Shown: positions 1 through 5,672, counted from the first letter of the stretch. The stretch is 9,121 bases of DNA from Methanobrevibacter sp. (GCA_016838945.1 JADLKP010000078.1:1-9121), one strand, 5' to 3'. Translations and numbers: made by a program. Notes: generated by a model from the letters alone, not told the origin.

Positions 1-56
1 AAAATTATAATATATAACATATAATAAAATATTTAGGGTAATAATTATTATTCCTG

Positions 57-90
57 ATATTATTAAGAAATATTATTAAGAAATATATTA
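57..90. repeat. 13-bp tandem repeat upstream of RaSEA gene
   Basis: The 13-base unit ATATTATTAAGAA occurs twice head to tail (57-69 and 70-82), followed by a degenerate partial third copy. It lies in the A+T-rich leader region of the RaSEA gene. Replication slippage in low-complexity DNA is a sufficient explanation, and no function can be assigned. Confidence 0.6.
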
Positions 91-103
91 AATAAATTTT
101 ATT
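82..103 (+). promoter_or_regulatory. possible TATA-box region for RaSEA gene
   Basis: An A/T-only stretch resembling an archaeal TATA box lies about 55-75 bases before the ATG at 157. It is followed by a short inverted pair, CTGATAT (54-60) and ATATCAG (111-117). The whole spacer is so A+T-rich that the exact TATA element cannot be fixed by eye. A weak Shine-Dalgarno AGGT sits at 147-150, six bases before the start codon. Confidence 0.3.
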
Positions 104-156
104 CTGACAAATATCAGATAAATATTATTCAGATATCAAAAACATTAGGTTAAACA

Positions 157-1245
157 ATGGAAATTAGAGAATTAACTAAAGAAATAAGAGACAAATCAAT
201 AGAATATGCAAAAATAAGAGAATTGGATGACCTCTCTGCAAGTTGGTATCAGGAAGATCTCTTATATTCTGGAAAAGGAAAAACCATATTCTTAATCTTA
301 CCTACTCCTGGCTGTTCATGGGCACTTGGTCCAAGCGGCGGATGCACAATGTGCAGTTATATCTCAGATTGTTACCTCAAGCCAATAGAAAATTCAAAAA
401 TCATAGAATTATTCGAAATGGAAATGAAAAAATGGGACTACAAAGAGGATTATGAAAATGGTGACAAAATAGCTATAAAGCTCTTTGCAAGTGGAAGTTT
501 CTTGAATCCTGATGAAGTTCCAAAAGAGGCTAGGGATTACATATTAAACAAATTGGCAGATATGGAAGAGATAAGTGAAATAGTTGTTGAATCAAGACCC
601 GAATATGTCAAGAAAGAGGTTTTAGATGAAATCTTTGATATCATAGGAGACAAGTTATTTGAAATCAGCATAGGCCTGGAAACTTCAAATGAGGAAACCA
701 GATTGAATAAGATCAATAAAGGATTTAATAACAAGACCTTTGAAAAGGCAATTGACCTCATCAAGGAATATAAGAAAGACCATAACATCAAATCTAAAGG
801 ATACATATTCGTTAAGCCTATATTGACTTCAGAACAGGAAGCGATAGATGAAGCAATCGAAACAGCAAGCTACTGTGAAAAGATTGGTGTGGATAGAGTA
901 TCATGCTGCCCTGCAACAATTCACAGAGGAACATTAATCGAAAGGCTTTGGAGAAGAGGGTCCTATCAACCTCCTTGGATTTGGTCTACAGTTGAAGTGA
1001 TAAACACCATCCGACAAAATGTTGATATTCCTGCATTGATGGACACTTCTGGATTCGGTTCAAGAAGAGGCCCTTATAACTGTAAAAAATGCAATAAGGA
1101 ATTAAAACACAAAATCATTGATTCCAACTTTGATCAAAGTCAGATAGAGCATGACTGTGACTGCAGGAAGGAATGGATTGCAGAGGTGAAATTCTCTGAT
1201 TTGAACAAATCCAAAACTCCTATTAGACATTTGCCGTTATATTAA
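157..1245 (+). CDS. archaeosine biosynthesis radical SAM protein RaSEA
   Basis: This 362-residue protein matches the TIGR01210/RaSEA radical-SAM family. RaSEA acts with ArcS: ArcS attaches lysine to preQ0 at position 15 of tRNA, and RaSEA cleaves the lysine adduct to leave archaeosine. The family hallmark is visible at residues 50-68 (TPGCSWALGPSGGCTMCSY). C53, C63 and C66 there form a CX9CX2C cluster motif rather than the textbook CX3CX2C, like the last three cysteines of the Elp3-type motif. Residues 171-176 (SIGLET) fit the radical-SAM barrel. Near the C-terminus C309, C312, C334 and C336 look like a metal-binding knuckle, probably zinc or a tRNA-contacting element. The ATG at 157 is preceded by a weak AGGT site. 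Length and both ends look intact. It appears monocistronic, and no arcS or tgtA lies next to it in this window. Family assignment is strong; partnership with ArcS is family knowledge. Confidence 0.92.
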   Translation: MEIRELTKEIRDKSIEYAKIRELDDLSASWYQEDLLYSGKGKTIFLILPTPGCSWALGPSGGCTMCSYISDCYLKPIENSKIIELFEMEMKKWDYKEDYENGDKIAIKLFASGSFLNPDEVPKEARDYILNKLADMEEISEIVVESRPEYVKKEVLDEIFDIIGDKLFEISIGLETSNEETRLNKINKGFNNKTFEKAIDLIKEYKKDHNIKSKGYIFVKPILTSEQEAIDEAIETASYCEKIGVDRVSCCPATIHRGTLIERLWRRGSYQPPWIWSTVEVINTIRQNVDIPALMDTSGFGSRRGPYNCKKCNKELKHKIIDSNFDQSQIEHDCDCRKEWIAEVKFSDLNKSKTPIRHLPLY

Positions 1246-1283
1246 AAAAATACTATATAACTCATTAAATGCAGTCCTATCGG

Positions 1284-1307
1284 AAATATATCTGAGAATA
1301 TATATTT
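1284..1307. repeat. inverted repeat in RaSEA-DUF308 spacer
   Basis: AAATATAT (1284-1291) and ATATATTT (1300-1307) are perfect 8-base inverted arms around an 8-base loop containing CTGAG. The stem is pure A/T and weak. It could be a 3'-end structure of the upstream transcript, but no U-run follows, so function is doubtful. Confidence 0.3.
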
Positions 1308-1344
1308 ATAAATAATAAAAATTATAAAAATATTAGACAAGTAT

Positions 1345-1381
1345 ATTGAATTATATATAAATTATACTGAATGAATTCAAT
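1345..1381 (+). promoter_or_regulatory. TATA box flanked by inverted repeat, DUF308 gene
   Basis: TTATATATAA at 1351-1360 is a good archaeal TATA box. By the usual distance it would place transcription start near 1380-1385, just before the Shine-Dalgarno of the membrane-protein gene, giving a leader of roughly 20 bases. The box is bracketed by perfect 8-base inverted arms, ATTGAATT (1345-1352) and AATTCAAT (1374-1381), the geometry expected of an operator. The TATA call is well supported by position; the operator role is inference. Confidence 0.55.
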
Positions 1382-1386
1382 AAAAT

Positions 1387-1393
1387 AAGGAGG
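1387..1393 (+). promoter_or_regulatory. strong Shine-Dalgarno AAGGAGG before TTG start
   Basis: AAGGAGG lies seven bases before the TTG at 1401. This near-perfect site is what fixes TTG as the start codon of the DUF308 gene, since no ATG lies at a suitable distance. Confidence 0.85.
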
Positions 1394-1400
1394 AAAAAAC

Positions 1401-1892
1401 TTGCATAAGCAAACTACATTAAGCATAATAGCAATTATTTTAGGGATTATCACAATTGCATTCCCGATGCTTGGAGTAATTGGTGCAGCAGATATCCTTG
1501 GATTGTCTGTTTTATTACTTTCAATCTTCTTATTGGCAAATGGTGTTAGTGAAGTGGAATACAACACAACAAGAGGATTAATAAATACAATTTTAGGATT
1601 AATAATGCTAGTAATAAGTTTAGGTTTAATATTTAACCCAAGCATATTTGCATTTTTAACTGCCCTAACAATCTATTTGGCAGGAATATTCCTAATCATA
1701 ATAGGTTTAATCATCATCGTTGGAAACAGAGACAACAAATATGGATTCTGGATGGGAATACTTGGGATACTTTTAGGTGTAATCTACATCATCATTGGAA
1801 CCTATATCAATAATCCACTGATTCTTGGCTCATTAATCGGTATTTGGTTAGTTGTAACTGGAATATTAAACTTATTAAATGATGGTTATTAA
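1401..1892 (+). CDS. DUF308/HdeD-like six-helix membrane protein
   Basis: This 163-residue, highly hydrophobic protein starts at TTG behind a near-perfect Shine-Dalgarno. About six membrane segments are visible, at roughly residues 7-28, 30-48, 60-78, 82-107, 115-136 and 140-160. Loops are short and contain the few charged residues (for example EVEYNTTR 51-58 and GNRDNK 108-113). There is no cleavable signal peptide with an AxA site. The paired-helix pattern with repeated small-residue turns such as GLIMLVISLGLIFNPS, and again GILLGVIYIIIGTYINNP, fits the DUF308/HdeD superfamily. HdeD in E. coli is linked to acid resistance, but archaeal members have no established role, so no function is claimed. 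It lies alone between two spacers and appears monocistronic, with its own promoter. It is intact and full length for the family. Confidence 0.8.
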   Translation: MHKQTTLSIIAIILGIITIAFPMLGVIGAADILGLSVLLLSIFLLANGVSEVEYNTTRGLINTILGLIMLVISLGLIFNPSIFAFLTALTIYLAGIFLIIIGLIIIVGNRDNKYGFWMGILGILLGVIYIIIGTYINNPLILGSLIGIWLVVTGILNLLNDGY

Positions 1893-1914
1893 TTTAGATT
1901 AAAAAAAATCTAAA
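1893..1914 (+). terminator. weak hairpin directly after DUF308 stop codon
   Basis: TTTAGATT (1893-1900) and AATCTAAA (1907-1914) form a perfect 8-base stem with a six-A loop, beginning at the base after the TAA. No U-run follows immediately, so it is not a classical intrinsic terminator. It may instead cap the mRNA 3' end, and termination may occur at the T6 runs at 2024-2029 and 2058-2063. Confidence 0.4.
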
Positions 1915-1916
1915 TA

Positions 1917-1954
1917 AAGACTTAATTAAGACTTAAAGACTTAATAAAGAATTA
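1917..1954. repeat. AAGACTTA short direct repeat array
   Basis: AAGACTTA occurs exactly at 1917-1924, 1928-1935 and 1936-1943, with a degenerate copy AAGAATTA at 1947-1954. Copy starts are 11, 8 and 11 bases apart. A 10-base palindrome CTTAATTAAG spans 1921-1930 between the first two copies. The array lies in the 197-base spacer between the DUF308 and TmcAL-like genes. It could be a protein-binding array or slippage-generated simple sequence. Confidence 0.5.
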
Positions 1955-2018
1955 AATAAAAAAATAAATAAGAATTAATAAAAACGAATAAATAATAAAC
2001 CATTATTATTTATTCACC

Positions 2019-2066
2019 TACTATTTTTTAAAAAAATAAACTTTAATCAAAATACTATTTTTTAAA
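2019..2066 (+). repeat. paired 14-base repeat with T6 runs before TmcAL-like gene
   Basis: TACTATTTTTTAAA occurs identically at 2019-2032 and 2053-2066, 34 bases apart. Each copy holds a T6 run, which in archaea can act as an intrinsic termination signal for the upstream gene. Each copy also ends in an A/T stretch that might be read as a promoter element for the gene at 2090. The true promoter of that gene could not be picked out unambiguously. Confidence 0.45.
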
Positions 2067-2089
2067 TACATTCAATTAGGAAATAAACT

Positions 2090-3388
2090 ATGATAGCGAT
2101 AAGTGCAGACTTTGACCCTGTCCATAAGGGACATGAGGAACTGATTAAAAATGCCCGTGAAATAGCTGATGAAAAAGGCATTGAAGTGGTTGTCTACTTG
2201 AATAAGGGTTACAGTGCAAATCATGCCCCATTTTTCACACCATTTGAAGCGAGAAAGGAAATGGTTCTGGCATTAGGTGCAGATAATGTCGTTGGAATTG
2301 AAGGGCTGCATCATAGACTTATTTTATCATACAGTGTGCCTATCAGACTTGCAAAAATGCATGAAGATGGAGTTACAGACTACATTACAGCTGCAGACAT
2401 CAGCTTGGATGAAGTAAAAAAATATGCTGAAAGGTTCATCAAAGAAGGCAGTTTCCTTGGAATGCCTCAAGATTTTCCTAATCGTAATGTAATAAGATGG
2501 TATGCAATAAACGAATTCCTCTCTAAAAGATTCGATAGAAAAATCAATTTCCATCTCATTCCTGAAGTTACAAATCCAAAAAAGATATCCGGCAGATTTA
2601 TCAGAAAGGATATTCTTAAAAACGATTTGACAATCACTAAAGAGATAAGGAAACTGCTTCCTGAAACAAGCATTGAAATTTTGGAAAGGGAAATAGAAAA
2701 TGGAACAGTACCTGGAAAAAGGAATATGAAGGTATTGAAGCACAAAATGAACACCTACTCCAGATCAAGCTTAACAAATATAGCATACTTAAACGGTAAG
2801 GTAATCAATAAGATAGTTGAAGGAAGGTTCTATAAGGAAGATGACGAATCCATTTGGGCAAGCTTCAGAAGGGCAGATTATGGTCCTGTGATGACTCGTC
2901 TTGCAGCTTCCTGCATTGAAGAGGAAGTTACAAAGGATGAAGTATTGAAACTGATGAGGCATTACGAAGAAAAGGGAGTTATTCCAGAAGAGCAAAACGT
3001 TGACAAGATCATTGAAAGAGCTTGGTATGTGGCTGAAGAAGTGGACAAGGGAGTTTCTGCAAAAGAGGCAAATGAAAAATTCAGAAAGAAACATGACTTA
3101 AAGCTCAATCCACTCATGACACTTGAAGCTGGTCTTAATCTTACTAAATTTGAAGCAAAGAAAGTTCAAGAGGGGCTTGAAGCCAAAATATTTGTCGATA
3201 AGGACAATCAAATATCCTGTGAGATAAAGGAAAAGAAAATCAAGATAAAAACAAACTTAAAGCTTCCTTCAAAAGAAGTCACATATCTAAGATACATACT
3301 GGATTCAAGATATATTCCAGTAAGTGGTGAATTGATTAAAAACAAAAGAAATGATTGGAGAGTAAAAATTACTATCCATGATTATTAA
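2090..3388 (+). CDS. TmcAL-like HIGH-superfamily nucleotidyltransferase
   Basis: This 432-residue protein begins with an adenylyl/cytidylyltransferase Rossmann fold. A HxGH motif (H12-K13-G14-H15 in DFDPVHKGHE) is followed by the distal ISGRFIR motif at 166-172, matching the IS-T-IR nucleotide-binding signature of this superfamily. Overall length and pattern resemble COG1323/TmcAL, which in bacteria uses ATP and acetate to make N4-acetylcytidine at C34 of elongator tRNA-Met. The resemblance includes an SGxxxxRxxP-like stretch at residues 38-51 and a downstream helical region. The C-terminal half (about 250-432) is charged and helical and was not confidently matched; a conserved-looking patch is SIWASFRRADYGPVMTR (254-270). 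The ATG at 2090 follows AGGA at 2078-2081. The gene is intact and appears monocistronic. The superfamily is certain from the motifs. The exact substrate is inference, because many archaea use the unrelated TmcA for ac4C, so a different nucleotidyl-transfer reaction is possible. Confidence 0.7.
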   Translation: MIAISADFDPVHKGHEELIKNAREIADEKGIEVVVYLNKGYSANHAPFFTPFEARKEMVLALGADNVVGIEGLHHRLILSYSVPIRLAKMHEDGVTDYITAADISLDEVKKYAERFIKEGSFLGMPQDFPNRNVIRWYAINEFLSKRFDRKINFHLIPEVTNPKKISGRFIRKDILKNDLTITKEIRKLLPETSIEILEREIENGTVPGKRNMKVLKHKMNTYSRSSLTNIAYLNGKVINKIVEGRFYKEDDESIWASFRRADYGPVMTRLAASCIEEEVTKDEVLKLMRHYEEKGVIPEEQNVDKIIERAWYVAEEVDKGVSAKEANEKFRKKHDLKLNPLMTLEAGLNLTKFEAKKVQEGLEAKIFVDKDNQISCEIKEKKIKIKTNLKLPSKEVTYLRYILDSRYIPVSGELIKNKRNDWRVKITIHDY

Positions 3389-3533
3389 AAAAAATTGAAA
3401 TAAAAAAATTAATTGAAAAAGTAATTAAAATATAAAAGAATTAATTGAAAGAAAAAATAAAGAAGAATTAATTGAAAAAGTAATTAAAATATAAAAAAAT
3501 TAATTGAAAAAGGTTAAATGTAAAAATAAACAT
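3389..3533 (-). terminator. convergent spacer with U-rich termination region
   Basis: The convergent genes ending at 3388 (plus) and 3534 (minus) share this 145-base spacer. Read on the minus strand it is a series of T-runs (for example complements of 3402-3408, 3451-3457 and 3492-3499), well suited to archaeal U-tract termination of the DUF1932 gene. On the plus strand the spacer is A-rich. The nearest T-rich tract for the TmcAL-like gene is 3536-3567, inside the 3' end of the opposing gene. Confidence 0.5.
3407..3509. repeat. 31-bp duplicated repeat with AATTAATTGAAA array
   Basis: A 31-base sequence at 3407-3437 recurs identically at 3466-3496, an offset of 59 bases. The 12-mer AATTAATTGAAA occurs four times, at 3407, 3439, 3466 and 3498, so starts are 32, 27 and 32 bases apart. 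This looks like a duplicated two-unit block filling the convergent spacer. No open reading frame or hairpin of note is present. Confidence 0.75.
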
Positions 3534-4340
3534 TTACTTTCTATTTTTCAACTTTTCAAATTTTTCCTTAGTGGCTATAGCCATGATTTTAGACTTTCTA
3601 TTTTTATCAACATCATCCAAAAATTCCAAGACCTCTATCAGCTCTTCATATTTGCGCTTGGATTTTTTCTTGGAGCTGTCTATTCGTGATTTGGCAGAAG
3701 TTTCAAAATCCATATTCTCTGTCAAAGACAATATTTCCCATAAATCGCCACTTAATCCCAACTTTTCAGCTGTTTCAAAGGTTTCCACCAATAGTGCTGA
3801 AACACCTTTAGTATAGGAACTTCTAAGAATCTTTAATTTGGAAACATCTCCGATCTCATCGCTGACTACTTTTATATTGACCTTTACGTTACTAGGAGCA
3901 TCATTATTCCTAATAAAATTTCTCATGTTGGATACAAACTCCTCTGCTCTTCTACCTGAGAAATAAATATGCAATTCCTCTGAGCTTACTCTTCCCATAA
4001 TTGAAGAATCGATAAAATGATCATCACCAATGTAATTTTCTATTTGCTTTGCAGTGTTTGGAGATATGTTGTTGAAATCCAAGAATATACCTTGAGTCAA
4101 TGAACCATACTTCAATGCAACAGCCAATGCACTTTGAGGACTATTTGCAGATATCAGAATGTCAGACTCTTGAGCAACCTCTTCAAAACTATCTAAAACA
4201 ATCAAATCTAAAGATTTAACCAATTCTTTTGTCTTTTTTGACCTTCCTTCAGTTGAAGTGAGGACTTCAAATCCATAAGACAACAATATTTTTGATAATG
4301 TGTATGACACTTCACCAAAACCGATAAATCCAAATTTCAT
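3534..4340 (-). CDS. NAD(P)-binding 6PGDH-like protein with DUF1932 domain
   Basis: This 268-residue protein has an N-terminal Rossmann fold beginning at residue 1 (GFIGFGEV, G4/G7/G9), typical of the beta-hydroxyacid dehydrogenase / 6-phosphogluconate dehydrogenase superfamily. Further matches are D88-F-N-N-I-S at the end of the cofactor domain and DSSIMG at 111-116, which corresponds to the substrate-loop DxxxSG region. The helical C-terminus at about 167-240 (LKILRSSYTKGVSALLVET) matches DUF1932 (PF09130), and K178 sits where the family's catalytic lysine is expected. The last 40 residues are lysine-rich and charged. The start is set by AAGGGG (4348-4353), seven bases before the ATG. It lies 22 bases downstream of the DUF89 gene on the same strand, almost certainly co-transcribed. 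The substrate is unknown; an oxidoreductase acting on a hydroxy acid is the reasonable reading. Confidence 0.8.
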   Translation of the reverse strand: MKFGFIGFGEVSYTLSKILLSYGFEVLTSTEGRSKKTKELVKSLDLIVLDSFEEVAQESDILISANSPQSALAVALKYGSLTQGIFLDFNNISPNTAKQIENYIGDDHFIDSSIMGRVSSEELHIYFSGRRAEEFVSNMRNFIRNNDAPSNVKVNIKVVSDEIGDVSKLKILRSSYTKGVSALLVETFETAEKLGLSGDLWEILSLTENMDFETSAKSRIDSSKKKSKRKYEELIEVLEFLDDVDKNRKSKIMAIATKEKFEKLKNRK

Positions 4341-4347
4341 AATTTGT

Positions 4348-4353
4348 CCCCTT
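4348..4353 (-). promoter_or_regulatory. Shine-Dalgarno AAGGGG for DUF1932 gene
   Basis: AAGGGG on the minus strand lies seven bases before the ATG at 4340, within the 22-base gap after the DUF89 stop codon. It supports independent translation within a shared transcript. Confidence 0.7.
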
Positions 4354-4362
4354 GAAAAATCA

Positions 4363-5223
4363 TTATAATGTAGTTAAAACATGAGAGCCCTCATCAATTC
4401 CTAACTCTTTGGAAATGGCTGGACATTTTGTACAGAGCAATACAAATACATCCTGACCCTTAAAGTTCATTTCTGTCAAACCTTCGAAATTCCCCATTCC
4501 TTTGGAAATCACAAAAGGAGAATTCAAAAGGATTTCCTTAAATTCATCTGATATCATGGATTCCACAACCCCTACAGAATCAGAGCCTGTTGTAATCAAT
4601 GTAGCGACCTCATCCAAACCTACTTCCAATGCCTCTTCCATGCATGCATCATTTAGAATAGGCATTTCCTTAACCGCTACAGTAACATCAACATCATATT
4701 CCTTGATTTTTTCAATCAAAAGTTTATCAAATACGATTTCTCCGGTATTGTCTACCAGATAAAGAACACTGTCATATTTCCTTAAAGCCTCTTCAAATTC
4801 ATCAATCCTGTTTATCTTCAATTCCTTTTCCAATCCTTCAAAGATCATTGCATCGAAATCAGTGCCTAAATGAAATGTGCCAAAATCAAGAATATTTCCT
4901 ACAATAGCTATCTTAACATAAGCCTCCAAACTATTGTCCTTCTTTAGTATTTCTCTTACCTTTGGCATTAAGGATAGGGCTATATCATTGCCTTCCTTCT
5001 TTTGGTTAAGGTAAGGATCATGACATCCTGTCTCTTTTTTGATATATTGATGAATCCTTGTTCCAGTGGCATTTGAAGACAGTTCCTTTGAGAAGTTTTC
5101 TCCAAGATATGACAAGACATCCTGAATCAATTTAAACTTTAACTCTTCATCTTCTGTTGAAAGTTCAATAGCTTCTTTCGCTTGTCTTAAAAAGCATGCA
5201 CCGCAATTGTAATAAACCTTAAT
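4363..5223 (-). CDS. DUF89 / ARMT1-like metal-dependent phosphatase family protein, probable ATT start
   Basis: The product is 286 residues if started at the ATT at 5223, as proposed here, or 255 residues from the first TTG (5130). The extended N-terminus reads MKVYYNCGACFLRQAKEAIE. It has a CxxC at residues 7-10 and a helical start typical of archaeal DUF89 (COG1578) proteins. Family motifs follow: GNILDFG (109-115), VDNTGE (157-162, with D158 and N159 likely metal ligands), NDA (191-193), SKGMGNFEGL (240-249) and CTKC (264-267). DUF89 enzymes are metal-dependent phosphatases proposed to remove damaged or unwanted phosphometabolites; the archaeal substrate is unknown. GGTGAT (5227-5232) lies three bases before the ATT. 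No in-frame ATG, GTG or TTG lies between the upstream in-frame stop (5263-5265) and the TTG at 5130. The gene leads a two-gene operon with the DUF1932 gene. Family call strong; start codon inferred. Confidence 0.85.
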   Translation of the reverse strand: MKVYYNCGACFLRQAKEAIELSTEDEELKFKLIQDVLSYLGENFSKELSSNATGTRIHQYIKKETGCHDPYLNQKKEGNDIALSLMPKVREILKKDNSLEAYVKIAIVGNILDFGTFHLGTDFDAMIFEGLEKELKINRIDEFEEALRKYDSVLYLVDNTGEIVFDKLLIEKIKEYDVDVTVAVKEMPILNDACMEEALEVGLDEVATLITTGSDSVGVVESMISDEFKEILLNSPFVISKGMGNFEGLTEMNFKGQDVFVLLCTKCPAISKELGIDEGSHVLTTL

Positions 5224-5226
5224 AGT

Positions 5227-5232
5227 ATCACC
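5227..5232 (-). promoter_or_regulatory. Shine-Dalgarno GGTGAT that sets an ATT start
   Basis: GGTGAT (minus strand) matches the 16S anti-Shine-Dalgarno and is separated by three bases (ACT) from ATT at 5223-5221. The sulfur-carrier gene at 5669 has the identical GGTGAT-plus-3-bases arrangement before its ATG. The TTG at 5130 has no comparable site in front of it. Confidence 0.75.
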
Positions 5233-5263
5233 TGAAATTAAAAAATAAATTATTAATATTTCC

Positions 5264-5281
5264 TATATATTATATTTATAA
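5264..5281 (-). promoter_or_regulatory. TATA box for DUF89-DUF1932 operon
   Basis: On the minus strand TATAAATA (5273-5280) followed by ATATATA is a good archaeal TATA element. It would place transcription start at roughly 5245-5250, leaving a leader of about 25 bases that includes GGTGAT and ends at the proposed ATT. This is consistent with translation starting well upstream of the TTG at 5130. Confidence 0.5.
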
Positions 5282-5319
5282 ATTAAAATTATTAAAATTA
5301 TTGAAAAAATAGAATATTA

Positions 5320-5405
5320 AAAATTAGATTTTTAAAATAATAAAATAATGAAAATTAGATTTTTAAAATAATAGAATATTGAAAATTAGATTTTTGAATA
5401 TAATG
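5320..5405. repeat. 31-bp tandem repeat, about 2.8 copies
   Basis: Units begin at 5320, 5351 and 5382, each opening with AAAATTAGATTTTT, so the period is exactly 31 bases. The first 23 bases of copies one and two are identical, and copy three diverges after its first 14 bases. A decayed earlier copy may precede 5320, since AGAATATT recurs at 5311 and 5373. The array lies between the sulfur-carrier gene's end and the DUF89 operon promoter. Confidence 0.8.
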
Positions 5406-5464
5406 GAAAATAAAAAGTAAAAAAGATTAAAAATGATTTGAAATGTGAAAAAAGTAAAAAAAAA
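5404..5464 (-). terminator. U-tract terminator of sulfur-carrier gene
   Basis: Immediately after the TAA (5469-5471), the minus strand contains a T9 run (complement of 5456-5464). It is followed by further T-rich runs through about 5404. Archaeal RNA polymerase terminates at such U-tracts without needing a hairpin. This separates the TtuA/sulfur-carrier block from the DUF89 operon. Confidence 0.65.
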
Positions 5465-5468
5465 GAGT

Positions 5469-5669
5469 TTATCCACCATAAATAATTTGGATAAATTCTA
5501 TTTCATCCCCATCTTCAATGGTTTCCTCTTCAATGACAATCTCCCCATTCTTTTTGCTTACCATGGTTTCTGAAGATAAGTCCAAATCATCCAACAAATC
5601 CTTAATAGTCAAATCACCATCAATAGCTCTTTCTTCAACTTGATCCTTAATCTTTAATGTAAAACTCAT
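5469..5669 (-). CDS. ThiS/MoaD/Urm1-like sulfur carrier protein
   Basis: This 66-residue protein has the length and pattern of the beta-grasp ubiquitin-like sulfur carriers (ThiS/MoaD/SAMP/Urm1). It opens with an N-terminal beta strand (FTLKIKD). A helix with the IKDLLDDL motif follows at 22-29, then VSKKNGEIV (37-45), the acidic DGDEIEFI strand at 53-60, and the obligatory C-terminal diglycine G65-G66. In this family the terminal glycine is adenylylated by an E1-like enzyme and converted to a thiocarboxylate. No E1/MoeB-like gene is in the window. Its position downstream of the TtuA/NcsA gene suggests it supplies sulfur for tRNA 2-thiolation, although molybdopterin, thiamine or protein-modifier roles cannot be excluded. 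The start is clear: GGTGAT (5673-5678) sits three bases before the ATG. It ends at a U-tract terminator. Confidence 0.85.
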   Translation of the reverse strand: MSFTLKIKDQVEERAIDGDLTIKDLLDDLDLSSETMVSKKNGEIVIEEETIEDGDEIEFIQIIYGG

Positions 5670-5672
5670 TAA

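Noticed and set aside
1..156. tRNA or small RNA gene at the left edge
   Set aside because: The sequence is nearly all A/T with no GC-containing stem of useful length and no tRNA T-loop-like GTTCRANNC.
2327..2743. Minus-strand open frame of 138 residues inside the TmcAL-like gene
   Set aside because: It is antisense to a motif-bearing gene, rich in Phe/Cys/Ser as expected of a shadow, and has no initiation signal.
3407..3509. Attachment site or insertion-sequence ends
   Set aside because: The repeats are direct and A/T-rich, with no transposase, integrase or tRNA gene nearby.
3504..3689. Plus-strand open frame of 61 residues overlapping the DUF1932 gene end
   Set aside because: It is antisense to a well-supported gene, has low-complexity hydrophobic composition and no Shine-Dalgarno, so it is a shadow frame.
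4363..5130. DUF89 gene starting at TTG 5130
   Set aside because: No Shine-Dalgarno precedes the TTG. The frame continues upstream with a plausible conserved N-terminus and a perfect GGTGAT next to ATT.
5320..5405. CRISPR array
   Set aside because: The 31-base units are directly abutting with no unique spacers, and are A/T-only low-complexity sequence. No cas genes are present.
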